Positions 50,715 to 58,731 of a stretch of 64,000 bases of DNA are shown here, in pieces. The stretch comes from Actinomycetospora straminea (GTDB lineage: Bacteria; Actinomycetota; Actinomycetes; Mycobacteriales; Pseudonocardiaceae). The notes under the pieces are model-generated. The model searched no databases, was not told the origin of the DNA, and saw only the letters and a list, made by a program, of their open reading frames with translations. The stretch covers positions 62,001 through 126,000 of the forward strand of contig NZ_JAQZAN010000016.1 of assembly GCF_028737255.1 (NCBI RefSeq), given 5' to 3'. Both the position numbers and the translations under genes were made by a program. The stretch's first letter is position 1. Each line of letters opens with the position of its first letter.

Positions 50715-51866
50715 TCAGCCCCCCGCCGCCGACAGCGCCGAGCACGCGCCGCACGCCGCGCAGCCGGCGGCCTGGTCGGCGCCGCGCATCCCGGCGGCCA
50801 CCAGCACCTTGGCGACGCGCGCGGTGACCTCGGCGAGCAGCTCGGGGTCGGGCGCGGGGTCGCCGCCGGCGAAGGCGAGCGTGCCGGGGATCGGGCGGTA
50901 GGGGACGACGAAGGGGTAGACGCCGCGGTCGACGAGCTCGGCGGCGCCGGCGACCAGCTCGTCGGGGTCCTCGCCGAGGCCGACGATGAGGTAGGTCGAG
51001 ACGGCGTTCGGGCCGAACAGGCGCACGCTCTCGTCCCAGGCGAGCCGGTACTGGCTCAGGGGGACGGTGGCCTTGCCCGGCATCCAGCGGGCACGCACGG
51101 CGTCGTCCAGGGACTCGACGTGGATGCCGATGGCGTCCGCGCCGGCTTCCTCCAGCTCGCGCAGGGCGGCGAGGTCGGACGGCGCGGGCGGCTCGCACTG
51201 CACCTGGATCGGCAGCCCGGGCACCGCGGCCTTGATCGCGCGCACGCAGCGGGCGAGGTGGCGGGCGCCGCGGTCGCGGCCGTTGCTCGTCCCGGTCGTC
51301 AGGACCATCTGCCGGACGCCGTCGAGGCGGACCGCGGCCTCGGCGACCTCGGCGAGCTGCTCGGGGGTCTTCACCGCGGTGGTGGCGCCGGTGCGCAGCG
51401 ACTGCTCGATGGCGCAGAAGCGGCAGCGATCCGCTTCCCCGTACCGCACGCAGGTCTGCACGACCGTCGTCGCCAGGACGTCGTCGCCGTGCAGCCGGGC
51501 GATCTTCTCGTAGGGGACGCCGTCGGCGGTGGTGAGGTCGTAGAAGGCGGGGCGGGCGACGGTGGCCACGTCGACCCCGAGGTCGGTGACGCCGCCGTCG
51601 GGGCCGGTACGCACGAGCCGCCCGTCCCGCAGGCGGTAGGGGCTCGCGGGGTTGATCGGGATCGTCGTCCTGAGCCCGTCGACGAGGACGTGGCCGTCGG
51701 CGGACGGGCCGGCGCCGCCGGGGCGGCGCAGGGGGATCGTCGCGCCGAGGTCGGTGGTGGTGCTGTCGGGGACGGTGCTGTCGGGGATGGCGCTGTCGGG
51801 GAGGTCGAGCGCGACGCCGCGGACGGCCAGGGCGGAGCGGGCGGACAGCCCGGGATCGGGTGACAT
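50715..51866 (-). CDS. Radical SAM protein, MSMEG_0568 family
   Basis: A 383-residue radical SAM enzyme of the Nit1C cluster. The cluster ligands are Cys139, Cys148 and Cys151 (C-x8-C-x2-C), a spacing peculiar to this family rather than the usual CxxxCxxC. Near the C-terminus Cys369, Cys372 and Cys375 (C-x2-C-x2-C) could hold a second cluster. IQVQCEPP and GIHVESLD are conserved beta-barrel strands. The N-terminus has a PDS repeat (residues 23-36). ATG 51866 has AGGAGGT six bases upstream. The reaction is unknown; it lies between the NitB-like gene and the fusion gene. Confidence 0.92.
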   Translation of the reverse strand: MSPDPGLSARSALAVRGVALDLPDSAIPDSTVPDSTTTDLGATIPLRRPGGAGPSADGHVLVDGLRTTIPINPASPYRLRDGRLVRTGPDGGVTDLGVDVATVARPAFYDLTTADGVPYEKIARLHGDDVLATTVVQTCVRYGEADRCRFCAIEQSLRTGATTAVKTPEQLAEVAEAAVRLDGVRQMVLTTGTSNGRDRGARHLARCVRAIKAAVPGLPIQVQCEPPAPSDLAALRELEEAGADAIGIHVESLDDAVRARWMPGKATVPLSQYRLAWDESVRLFGPNAVSTYLIVGLGEDPDELVAGAAELVDRGVYPFVVPYRPIPGTLAFAGGDPAPDPELLAEVTARVAKVLVAAGMRGADQAAGCAACGACSALSAAGG

Positions 51867-51940
51867 GGCGGACCTCCTGGGCTCTCGACGCGGGGTGGCT
51901 CGGGGCCGGTGCGGGGTGGTCCCGCACCGGCCGCGGCGCG

Positions 51941-52459
51941 TCAGAGCTGGTAGGTCGAGTTGATGATCGCGCCCTTGCGGGCGTAGTGGATGAGCGCGTC
52001 CTGGACGTCGAGCGGGTGCGTCGGGATGACGCCCTCGATGAGGTCCTCCTCGCGGGCGCCGTGCAGCGACAGCCCGAAGCGGCAGCAGTAGACCTTGCCG
52101 CCCTCGCTCATGAACGTCTTGAGCTGGTCGTTGATGTTGTGCTCGCCGGGGAACGCCGAGGTGCCCGTGGTGGGGAACCCGCGCGTGGCCAGGCAGTTCA
52201 GGGAGCCGGGGCCGTAGAAGTACATGGCCGACTCGAAGCCCTTGCGCAGCGCGCGGGTGGCCTGCAGGACGGCGACGAAGCTGACCGACGACTCGTGCGC
52301 GATGCCGTGCACGAGGGTGAAGTAGGTCTCGCCGTTCTCGGCCTGGAGGTCGGGGAAGACCTTGGTGCCGCCGTAGATGCTCGAGCCCTCGGGCAGCGAC
52401 GGGTGCGGGATCTCCTCGAGGCTCTTCTTCTCGACGTCGGAGAGCTCGGTGCTGGTCAT
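51941..52459 (-). CDS. MSMEG_0572/Sll0783 family nitrogen starvation protein (NitB-like)
   Basis: A 172-residue DsrE-like small-domain protein, first gene of the Nit1C-type operon. Conserved features are IPHPSLPEGSSIYGGTK near the start, YFTLVHGIAHESSVSFVAVLQATRALRKGF, GSLNCLATRGFPTTGT and KVYCCRFG. Its function is not known; in Synechocystis the homologue responds to nitrogen starvation. ATG 52459 follows GAGGAG six bases upstream. The 404 bases before it hold the promoter, a possible nitrogen-regulator site and a palindromic repeat. Confidence 0.92.
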   Translation of the reverse strand: MTSTELSDVEKKSLEEIPHPSLPEGSSIYGGTKVFPDLQAENGETYFTLVHGIAHESSVSFVAVLQATRALRKGFESAMYFYGPGSLNCLATRGFPTTGTSAFPGEHNINDQLKTFMSEGGKVYCCRFGLSLHGAREEDLIEGVIPTHPLDVQDALIHYARKGAIINSTYQL

Positions 52460-52613
52460 GGTTCTCCTCGGGCAGCCGGGGTGGGACACGGTGGAACGAC
52501 GGACGGCGCGGGCGTGCGACGCCGGGGATCGTGGAGAGGGAGCGGGGTCCTCGCCGACCCCGCGGGAGGAGCGTCGGGACCGTTCCTCGCTGCGACCAGC
52601 ACACCAACGACCG

Positions 52614-52629
52614 ATTTCCGAAGTGTTTC
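52614..52629 (-). promoter_or_regulatory. Possible GlnR-like half-sites upstream of Nit1C operon
   Basis: GAAAC-ACTTCG-GAAAT: two half-sites one helical turn apart, the spacing GlnR uses (gTnAC-n6-GaAAC), but neither matches the gTnAC half. GTCAC lies three bases further upstream. Weak on its own. Confidence 0.25.
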
Positions 52630-52705
52630 CTCGTGACTACGAGAGCGGGTCGTCCTCCCCCGCGTGTTTCGCGGCGGTGACCCACCCCGCCGACCCACGA
52701 GCGAT

Positions 52706-52770
52706 GCGGCTGACGCACGGGGTGTTGTCAGCGTGGCGTCCACGCTGACGTCCGACGTCAGGAAAGCCAC
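52706..52770 (-). repeat. Dispersed palindromic repeat, copy B
   Basis: On the minus strand it reads GGTGGCTTTCCTGACGTCGG, then a ten-pair hairpin (52727-52736 with 52740-52749, loop CGT), then ACACCCCGTGCGTCAGCCGC. A second small palindrome TGACGT-CGG-ACGTCA adjoins the hairpin. It faces copy C across the DUF559 gene. Confidence 0.8.
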
Positions 52771-52863
52771 CAGCTCGCTCGCCCTGTCCCCACCCCCGAC
52801 GTCTGTCCACAGGCGCCACCGCGCGGCTCACGCTCCGGCGCCGTCGTCCCCCACCGTCGGCGC

Positions 52864-53841
52864 ATGCGCAGAGGCGACTGGGCGGTGGCCCCCGAGGTGC
52901 TGTGGGCGGCGAGCAACGAGGGGGTGATCGCCGTGCGCGAGCTGGAGCTCCTCGGCGTCCCCGAGGCCACCGCGTACCGGCGCTGCCGTCACGGCGGGCC
53001 GTGGCAGCGCCTCGGGCCGGGCATCGTCGCGCTGCACAACGGCGCCCCGACCTGGCGTCAGCTGCTCATCGCCGGCCTCCTGCACGGCGGACCAGATGCC
53101 CTGATCACGGGACGAGCGGCACTGCGCCTGCACGGGCTGCGGCACGGCCCGGCGCCCGAGAAGGTCCACCTGCTCATCCCCCACCCGCGCCAGGTCCGCA
53201 GCTGGCGCACGTTCCACGTCGAGCGGACCTCGCGCATGCCCTGGGCCGTCGAGCGTGGCGGCCTCCCGGTCGCGCCGCTGACCCGGGCCCTGCTCGACGA
53301 GGCCCGGCTCATGACCGATCCGACGGCGATCGCCGGCCTGCTCGCCGAACCCGTCCAGCGCTGGCTCGTCACGCCGGCGGCGCTCCTCGAGGAGCTCGAC
53401 GCCGGCTGCCGGAAGGGCAGTGCGGCGCCGCGGGCCGTCCTCCGCGCCGTCGCCGCCGGGGTCCGCTCGGCGGCGGAGTTCGACGCGCGCTCGTGGTGGC
53501 TCGCACAGTCCGAGCTGCCGCCCGCGCGGTTCAACGTCCGCGTCCGCGACCTGTCCGGCCGCACGGTGGGCGTCGTCGACGCCCTCGTCGAGGACGTCGG
53601 CCTCGCGTGGGAGATCGACTCCGTCGAGCACCACTTCGCCACGCCCGACCAGGTCGAGGCGACGGCTCGGCGGCAGCGGGCCCTGCGCGGCGTCGGGCTC
53701 CACGTCGTCAGCACCCGGCCGTCACAGCGACGCGACGACGAGGACGGCGTCCTCCGCGACGTCCTCGACGGGCTGGCGGTCGCCGCCGCCCTCCCGGCGC
53801 CGCGGGCGACCTACGCGGACGACATCGCGCGCGCGAGCTGA
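52864..53841 (+). CDS. AbiEi-like N-terminal / DUF559 C-terminal protein
   Basis: A 325-residue protein with an N-terminal AbiEi-type winged-helix region (ASNEGVIAVRELELLGVPEATAYRRCRHGGPWQRLGPG, written here in brief; about residues 15-75), a middle domain, and a C-terminal DUF559/Vsr-like endonuclease fold. The last has VDALVEDVGLAWEID, giving a D...E-x-D catalytic set, and RRQRALRGVGLHVV. Such orphan proteins are common in actinobacteria; nuclease activity is inferred only. No toxin partner is adjacent. Inward-facing palindromic repeats B and C flank it. Confidence 0.8.
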   Translation: MRRGDWAVAPEVLWAASNEGVIAVRELELLGVPEATAYRRCRHGGPWQRLGPGIVALHNGAPTWRQLLIAGLLHGGPDALITGRAALRLHGLRHGPAPEKVHLLIPHPRQVRSWRTFHVERTSRMPWAVERGGLPVAPLTRALLDEARLMTDPTAIAGLLAEPVQRWLVTPAALLEELDAGCRKGSAAPRAVLRAVAAGVRSAAEFDARSWWLAQSELPPARFNVRVRDLSGRTVGVVDALVEDVGLAWEIDSVEHHFATPDQVEATARRQRALRGVGLHVVSTRPSQRRDDEDGVLRDVLDGLAVAAALPAPRATYADDIARAS

Positions 53842-53859
53842 TGGTTCGGGCCCGAGCAG

Positions 53860-53922
53860 GCGGATTTCCTGACGTTGGACGCCAGCGTGGACGCCACGCT
53901 GAGACACCCCGTGCCTCAGCCG
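53860..53922 (+). repeat. Dispersed palindromic repeat, copy C
   Basis: GCGGATTTCCTGACGTTGGA, then a hairpin (53883-53890 with 53894-53901, loop ACG), then ACACCCCGTGCCTCAGCCGC. It lies 18 bases after the DUF559 stop and could also act as its terminator. Confidence 0.8.
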
Positions 53923-53972
53923 CCCCAGGGGAGGAGCGCTCGGGGAGGCCGGGCGGGCCGGGGGTGGGGGGG

Positions 53973-54230
53973 TCAGCGGAGGGTCGGGGTGGAGCCGTCG
54001 CCCGTCTCGATGCCGCCGGAGGGGTAGTACGTCGTCCCCGTGTACGAGGTGGTGGTGCCCGCGAGGTTCTCGACCACGCTGGACAGGAAGACCGTGATCG
54101 ACGTCCCGGCGTCCGCCAGGGTCGAGGCGCCCTCGCGGGTGTTCGAGGCGGCGTCCTGAGGGTTTGAGATGATCGCGAACAGCACCAGGATGATGACGAT
54201 CGTGCCGATGACCCGGGCGAGCATGGTCAC
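53973..54230 (-). CDS. Small single-span membrane protein
   Basis: An 85-residue protein (GTG 54230 or ATG 54224). A hydrophobic segment at about 4-20 (LARVIGTIVIILVLFAII) is followed by a Ser/Thr-rich outer part. It is not assigned to a family with certainty, but resembles small actinobacterial membrane proteins of unknown role. It follows the beta-flower-like gene after 43 bases on the same strand, so it may end that operon. Confidence 0.6.
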   Translation of the reverse strand: MTMLARVIGTIVIILVLFAIISNPQDAASNTREGASTLADAGTSITVFLSSVVENLAGTTTSYTGTTYYPSGGIETGDGSTPTLR

Positions 54231-54273
54231 AGCATCACCCCATCGTGACGCCGAGTAAACCTCGGTGTGGCGC

Positions 54274-54648
54274 TCAGTCGCTGAACAGCCGGTCGAGCGG
54301 CACGTCCGTGAACCCGATCGGCGGAGGCACGGCCTGCGCCCGGTCCACGTCCGGCGGTCCGACCGGTCGTCGCGGCTCGGGGACCCTCGACGGGATCGGT
54401 CGGGGCCGGCGCACGGTCCGGGCGAGGAGCCGGTCGCCGACGACCGTGCCGAGGTACGCGTCGGACGGGTCGAGGACGTCGTCGCGCGGCTCCGGCGTCG
54501 GCTCGTCCGCCCAGGGGAACCAGCCGATCCACCGGTCGCCGGTGCTCCACAGGTACGGCAGCCCGGGCCGGTACCAGGCGATCCAGCGCCCGTCGGACGC
54601 GAAGAGGCGCACGACGAGCCCGACCGGCGCCCGGCCGCGCGCGGTCAC
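54274..54648 (-). CDS. Small hypothetical protein, 4-fold beta flower-like
   Basis: A 124-residue protein whose N-terminal half has short repeated beta turns: LFASDGRWIAWYRPG, YLWSTGDRWIGWF and AYLGTVVGDRLLA. These resemble the 4-fold beta flower fold, but assignment is tentative. The C-terminal half is Pro/Arg-rich. GTG 54648 overlaps the sirohydrochlorin chelatase stop (GTGA), so the genes are coupled. Function unknown. Confidence 0.65.
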   Translation of the reverse strand: MTARGRAPVGLVVRLFASDGRWIAWYRPGLPYLWSTGDRWIGWFPWADEPTPEPRDDVLDPSDAYLGTVVGDRLLARTVRRPRPIPSRVPEPRRPVGPPDVDRAQAVPPPIGFTDVPLDRLFSD

Positions 54649-55319
54649 GCCGCCGCCCGGTAGCGGCGCACGACCACGGCGACGACGTCGGGGTGCTCGC
54701 CCAGCGGTTCGGCGACGACCGCCGCGCCCGCGTCGCCCAGCCAGCGGTGGAACACCCCGGGCGCGAGCAGCCAGCTCGCCACGGCGACCCGCGGTCCCCG
54801 CGACCCCGCCGACGCCACCACCGACGCCACGCGGGGCTCGCCGCCGGCGATGTAGCCGACCGGCACCTCGTGGCCCACCCGTGCGGTGAGCAGCGCCGCC
54901 GCGGTGTCCAGGTCGTCCCGGGCGCGCGGGTCGGTCGACCCCGCCGCGGCGAGCACCACCGTGTCGCCGGGCCGGGCGCCGGCCTCCGCGAGCCGGTCGA
55001 GCAGCACGCCCACCAGCTCCGGGTCGGGGCCGAAGGCCTCGGCGACGACGACGTCGGTGCGGCCCGTGGCGGCGAGCTGCTCGGGCACGTCGACGCGCAC
55101 GTGGAACCCGGCGGCCAGGAACGCCGGCACGATGACCACGGGCCCGCCGAGCTCGGCGAGCGCCTCGGCCAGCGTCGGGCTCACCACGTCGGCGTAGGCC
55201 AGCCGCACCTCGACCTCGGGCACGGCCCGCGCCACCGCGGCGGTCAGCCGCTCCCACGTGGCGCGGCCGGCGGCGTCCTTCGTACCGTGGGCGAGAAGGA
55301 GCAGGGCGGGAGTGCTCAC
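54645..55319 (-). CDS. Sirohydrochlorin chelatase, CbiX/SirB-like
   Basis: A 224-residue class II chelatase with two CbiX-type halves. The first active-site His is in LLLAHGTKD; PAFLAAGFHVRVDVPEQL carries the second conserved His. The second half (VVLAAAGSTDPRARDDL) is the degenerate mirror. It would insert iron into sirohydrochlorin to make siroheme for nitrite or sulfite reductase. GTGA overlaps couple it to hemD upstream and to the small gene downstream. A NarK transporter two genes upstream supports a nitrite assimilation role, although no nirBD is in the window. Confidence 0.88.
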   Translation of the reverse strand: MSTPALLLLAHGTKDAAGRATWERLTAAVARAVPEVEVRLAYADVVSPTLAEALAELGGPVVIVPAFLAAGFHVRVDVPEQLAATGRTDVVVAEAFGPDPELVGVLLDRLAEAGARPGDTVVLAAAGSTDPRARDDLDTAAALLTARVGHEVPVGYIAGGEPRVASVVASAGSRGPRVAVASWLLAPGVFHRWLGDAGAAVVAEPLGEHPDVVAVVVRRYRAAA

Positions 55320-56161
55320 ACGCCCGCCACGGCGCGCGCGTGCTCCTCGAGCCGCTTGACCATCGCGCCCAGCCGGAAGCGCTCCGGCGCGATGCCGACG
55401 ACGCCCAGGCGCTCGAGGGGCGCGCTGGTCACCGGCCCCACGCAGCAGGCGAGCACCCCGCCCCCGTCGAGGCCGGCGCGCAGGGCGGCGACCACCTCGG
55501 CGCGCAGGCCCCGCGCCTCCGCCCGGTGCACGAGCCCCTCGACCGCCGGCGCGCTCGTGAACGTCACGGTGTCGACCGCGCGCGCCACGATCGCGTCGAT
55601 GAGCGCGTCCACCGCGGGCAGGTCCGGCGGCGGCTCCCACCGGTAGACGTCGACCGTCGTCACGTCGGCGCCGGCCGCCCGCAGCGCCGCGAGGAAGTCC
55701 GTCATCGGGTCGCCGTGGCGCTGCACCACGATCCGCGTGCCGTCGACCCCGGTCGCGAGCAGGTGCTCGAGCACCTCGGGCGACGACTCGGTCGCGTCCG
55801 CCGACCACGCCTCGCGCAGCCCGGCGCCGCGGATCGCCCCGCGCGCCTTCGGCCCGCGCGCGAGCAGGGTCGCCGACGCCAGCACCCGCGCCAGCTCCTC
55901 GCCCAGCCCCCAGCTCTCCGCCACCGACAGCCACCCGCGGAACCCCTGCCCCGTGGTGGCGACGACGATCGCCGGCGGGTCGGCGAGCAGCGCGCGCGTC
56001 GTGGCGGCGAGCTGCGCGTCGTCCTCCAGCGGCACGATCCGCATCGTCGGCCCGTGCACGACCTCCGCGCCCTTGCGGCGCAGCAGGTCGAGCTGGTCGT
56101 CGGCGCGGCGGTCGGCCGTCACGCCGACCCGCCACCCGGTCAGCGGCCCGCTCACGATCAC
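55316..56161 (-). CDS. hemD: Uroporphyrinogen-III synthase
   Basis: A 281-residue HemD-family enzyme that closes hydroxymethylbilane to uroporphyrinogen III. Typical low-conservation marks are present: WRVGVTADRRADDQLDLLRRKGAEV at the start, VATTGQGFRGWL, and a second domain with VDTVTFTSAPAVEGLV and CVGPVTSAPLERLG. GTG 56161 or GTG 56155. It precedes the chelatase with a four-base overlap, giving two successive steps of siroheme synthesis; the SUMT step is missing here. It is probably a nitrate-cluster copy of hemD. Confidence 0.88.
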   Translation of the reverse strand: MIVSGPLTGWRVGVTADRRADDQLDLLRRKGAEVVHGPTMRIVPLEDDAQLAATTRALLADPPAIVVATTGQGFRGWLSVAESWGLGEELARVLASATLLARGPKARGAIRGAGLREAWSADATESSPEVLEHLLATGVDGTRIVVQRHGDPMTDFLAALRAAGADVTTVDVYRWEPPPDLPAVDALIDAIVARAVDTVTFTSAPAVEGLVHRAEARGLRAEVVAALRAGLDGGGVLACCVGPVTSAPLERLGVVGIAPERFRLGAMVKRLEEHARAVAGV

Positions 56162-56219
56162 GCCCCCAGGATAGGTCGCCGCGCCACGGGACGACGGCGG
56201 ACGAGCACACGGACAGGGC

Positions 56220-57587
56220 TCAGACCTCCGCGTACGAGACCCGCGTGCCCGTCTTCGGGTCGGTGGCGGACGTCGCGCTGCGCATGTAGACGACGAACGT
56301 CACCGCCATGCAGGCCGCGTAGAAGACCAGGAACGCCCAGAACGCCGGCGCGCCCGACTGCGTGGCCCGGAACGACGACCGGAAGGCCAGGTTGATGAGC
56401 AGACCGCCGAACGCGCCGACGGCGGCGGTGATGCCGATCGCGGCCCCGGAGATGCGCCGCGCCCACAGCAGCGCGGTCTCCTGGTCCCACCCGCGCTCCT
56501 CGGTGGCGGCGAGCGCCTTGGTGCGGAAGATCGACGGGATCATCTTGTACGTCGAGCCGTTGCCGATGCCCGACGTGATGAACAGCAGCACGAACCCGAC
56601 GGTGAACAGGGCCAGCGAGTCGACGGCCGACGCGGCGATGCAGATCACGGTGGACACCGCCATCGCCGCGAAGTTCCAGAAGGTGACCTTCACGCCGCCG
56701 ACCCGGTCGGAGAGCCAGCCGCCGACAGGGCGGATCAGCGACCCGAGCAGCGGGCCGATGAACGTCACCGCGGCGGCCTGCAGCGGGGTGCGGCCGAACT
56801 GGTTCTGCAGGACCAGGCCGAAGGCGAAGCTGTAGCCGATGAAGGACCCGAAGGTCCCGATGTAGAGGAACGCCATCACCCACGTCTGGGCGTCGCGGGC
56901 GGCCTCCTTGAGGGCACCGGCGTCGTTGCGCACCGACGAGATGTTGTCCATGAACAGCGCGGCGCCCACCAGCGACAGCACGATCAGCGGGATGTAGACC
57001 GCGAGCAGGAGGCGCGGCGCGTCGGGGCCCGCGGTCGCGATGATCAGCAGGCCGACGAGCTGGATGACCGCCACGCCCAGGTTCCCGCCGCCGGCGTTGA
57101 TGCCGAGCGCCGCGCCCTTGGCCCGGTCCGGGAAGAACGCGTTGATGTTGGTCATCGACGACGCGAAATTGCCGCCGCCGAGACCGACGAGCGCCGAGAT
57201 CACGACGAACGTGGTGTACGAGGTGCCGGGCTCCATGAACACGGCGAGCAGGACGGTCGGCACGAGCAGGAGCGCGGCGCTGATCACCGTCCAGTTCCGC
57301 CCGCCGACCACCGCGACGGCGAGGCTGTAGGGCAGGCGCAGCGCCGCCCCCACGAACGTCGCCACCGAGACCAGCAGGAACTTGCCGGCCGCGTCGATGC
57401 CGTAGTCGGGCCCCATGAAGAGCACGAGGACGGAGAACAGGGTCCAGATCGAGAACCCGATGTGCTCGGAGAAGACCGAGAACCACAGGTTGCGGTTCGC
57501 GATCCGCTTGCCCGTGCGCTGCCAGAACGTCTCGTCCTCGGGACGCCAGTCGTCGATCCAGCGTCCGCGCACCAGGCCTGCGGCCAT
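56220..57587 (-). CDS. narK: NarK nitrate/nitrite transporter
   Basis: A 455-residue major facilitator of the nitrate/nitrite porter family with about twelve hydrophobic segments. The nitrate signature GLGGGNFASSM and its second copy INAGGGNLGVA are present, and the inner loop has GWLSDRVGG. An extended loop after helix 10 (ATEERGWDQETALLWARR) is usual in actinobacterial NarK. ATG 57587. A GlnR-box-like GTCAC-N6-GTAAC lies about 70 bases upstream, fitting nitrogen control. It heads a leftward series that includes siroheme genes. Confidence 0.93.
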   Translation of the reverse strand: MAAGLVRGRWIDDWRPEDETFWQRTGKRIANRNLWFSVFSEHIGFSIWTLFSVLVLFMGPDYGIDAAGKFLLVSVATFVGAALRLPYSLAVAVVGGRNWTVISAALLLVPTVLLAVFMEPGTSYTTFVVISALVGLGGGNFASSMTNINAFFPDRAKGAALGINAGGGNLGVAVIQLVGLLIIATAGPDAPRLLLAVYIPLIVLSLVGAALFMDNISSVRNDAGALKEAARDAQTWVMAFLYIGTFGSFIGYSFAFGLVLQNQFGRTPLQAAAVTFIGPLLGSLIRPVGGWLSDRVGGVKVTFWNFAAMAVSTVICIAASAVDSLALFTVGFVLLFITSGIGNGSTYKMIPSIFRTKALAATEERGWDQETALLWARRISGAAIGITAAVGAFGGLLINLAFRSSFRATQSGAPAFWAFLVFYAACMAVTFVVYMRSATSATDPKTGTRVSYAEV

Positions 57588-57656
57588 CGTCTCGCCTCCT
57601 CACCCGGCCGCGGGGCGGCCGGTCGGTGGTGGAGAGGCGGACGTTAGGAAGCCGGT

Positions 57657-57672
57657 GTTACGAAGGCGTGAC
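57657..57672 (-). promoter_or_regulatory. GlnR-box-like site upstream of narK
   Basis: On the minus strand GTCAC-GCCTTC-GTAAC, matching the gTnAC-n6-GaAAC half-site pair with one difference (GTAAC for GAAAC). It lies 70 bases before the narK start. GlnR control of nitrate uptake is established in Streptomyces and mycobacteria. Confidence 0.55.
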
Positions 57673-57739
57673 GGGGGGTTGCCGTGGCGGGAACGCGCTG
57701 TGCGGGACGCGTCACGCCCGCAGGTCCGGGACGGCGGGT

Positions 57740-58675
57740 TCAGGACGGCGGCAGCAGGCTGCCGACAAGGCGCGCGGCGTGCTCGAGGCCCTGCAGCGAC
57801 TCGCGGGTGCACGACGGGTGCTGCGCGTGCACCGCGAGGCGGAACAGCAGCGCGTGCAGCAGCATCTGCGGCCACTGCACGAGGTGGGCCCAGCGCGTGA
57901 GGATGCCGGGGTCGGCACCGCCCCAGGCCAGCGCGTCGATGACGACGACCGCCGCCGCCCACTCCACCGGGCGCCAGAACGGCACGAGGTCGAGCACGGC
58001 AGGGGGCGCACCGGGGTCGGACGGGTCGAAGAGCACGGTGCCGAACAGGTCGCCGTGCACGAGCTGTGACGGGCGCTCGAGCGCGCGCCGGCGACGCGCG
58101 AGCTCGCCGAACAGCGTCCCGCCCGTCTCGGGGTCGAGCGGGACCGTCCGCTCGCCGAACGCTGCCCGGTCGGCGCGGGCGAGCAGGTCGTCGCGGTCGT
58201 CGACCAGGCGCGGGCGCTCCAGGCGCGCCGTCGCCCGGTGCAGGCGCAGGGAGGCGGCGACGACGTCGTCGTGGCGCGGCTCGACGCGGCCCGCGACGTC
58301 GTGGCTGGCGGCCCACCCGGCCACGACGCGGCGGCCGTCGCTGGCGCGCACCGGCCGCGCGAGGCGCAGCCCGTCGACGCCGACGGCGGCGAGCTCCTCG
58401 ATCGCACCCGCCGACCACGCCGCGAGCACGGTGTCCGCGACCGGGCGCAGCACCAGCGAGTCGCAGCGCCAAGCGGGACCCGGGAGGTCCGGGCGCGGCC
58501 GCGGCACCGCCTCGCGCACGCCGAAGGCGGTGCGGACGTGCTCGGGCGGGCCGTGCTCCAGGCGCGGGTCCGAACCGGAGGTGCCCGCGCCCACGTCGGC
58601 GTCCTCGGCCTCGGGCGAAAGGGCCTCGGGCGAGGGCGCCGTCTTGTGCGTGGGCGCGGCGGTCACGCTGCGCAC
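57740..58675 (-). CDS. TIGR02569-type actinobacterial kinase-like protein (Rv3205c-like)
   Basis: A 311-residue protein resembling the TIGR02569 family. The phosphotransferase-like catalytic core is LVHGDLFGTVLFDPSD (H-G-D-L-x-x-x-N variant with Thr/Val where Asn is usual) and VLDLVPFWRPVEWAAAVVVID. The N-terminus (first 40 residues) is low complexity. In M. tuberculosis the homologue follows the alkyltransferase-like gene; here about 11 kb of nitrogen genes separate them. GTG 58675 is used; GTG 58663 is an alternative. Substrate unknown. Confidence 0.82.
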   Translation of the reverse strand: MRSVTAAPTHKTAPSPEALSPEAEDADVGAGTSGSDPRLEHGPPEHVRTAFGVREAVPRPRPDLPGPAWRCDSLVLRPVADTVLAAWSAGAIEELAAVGVDGLRLARPVRASDGRRVVAGWAASHDVAGRVEPRHDDVVAASLRLHRATARLERPRLVDDRDDLLARADRAAFGERTVPLDPETGGTLFGELARRRRALERPSQLVHGDLFGTVLFDPSDPGAPPAVLDLVPFWRPVEWAAAVVVIDALAWGGADPGILTRWAHLVQWPQMLLHALLFRLAVHAQHPSCTRESLQGLEHAARLVGSLLPPS

Positions 58676-58731
58676 GCTACTCGCGCGCGGGGAGCGACCC
58701 CCTCAGCCCGACACGGCGTGTCTCGGTGCTT

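Larger units (their letters stand above)
52460..52863. other. Intergenic region between Nit1C operon and DUF559 gene
   Basis: About 400 bases without a gene. It holds the leader of the leftward Nit1C operon, an unusually AT-rich patch at 52610-52640, GAAAC-N6-GAAAT half-sites at 52614-52629 on the minus strand, and repeat copy B. No convincing -10/-35 pair stands out. Confidence 0.6.

Noticed and set aside
52864..53841. AbiE toxin-antitoxin system
   Set aside because: Only the AbiEi-like DNA-binding domain is present; no AbiEii nucleotidyltransferase gene lies on either side.
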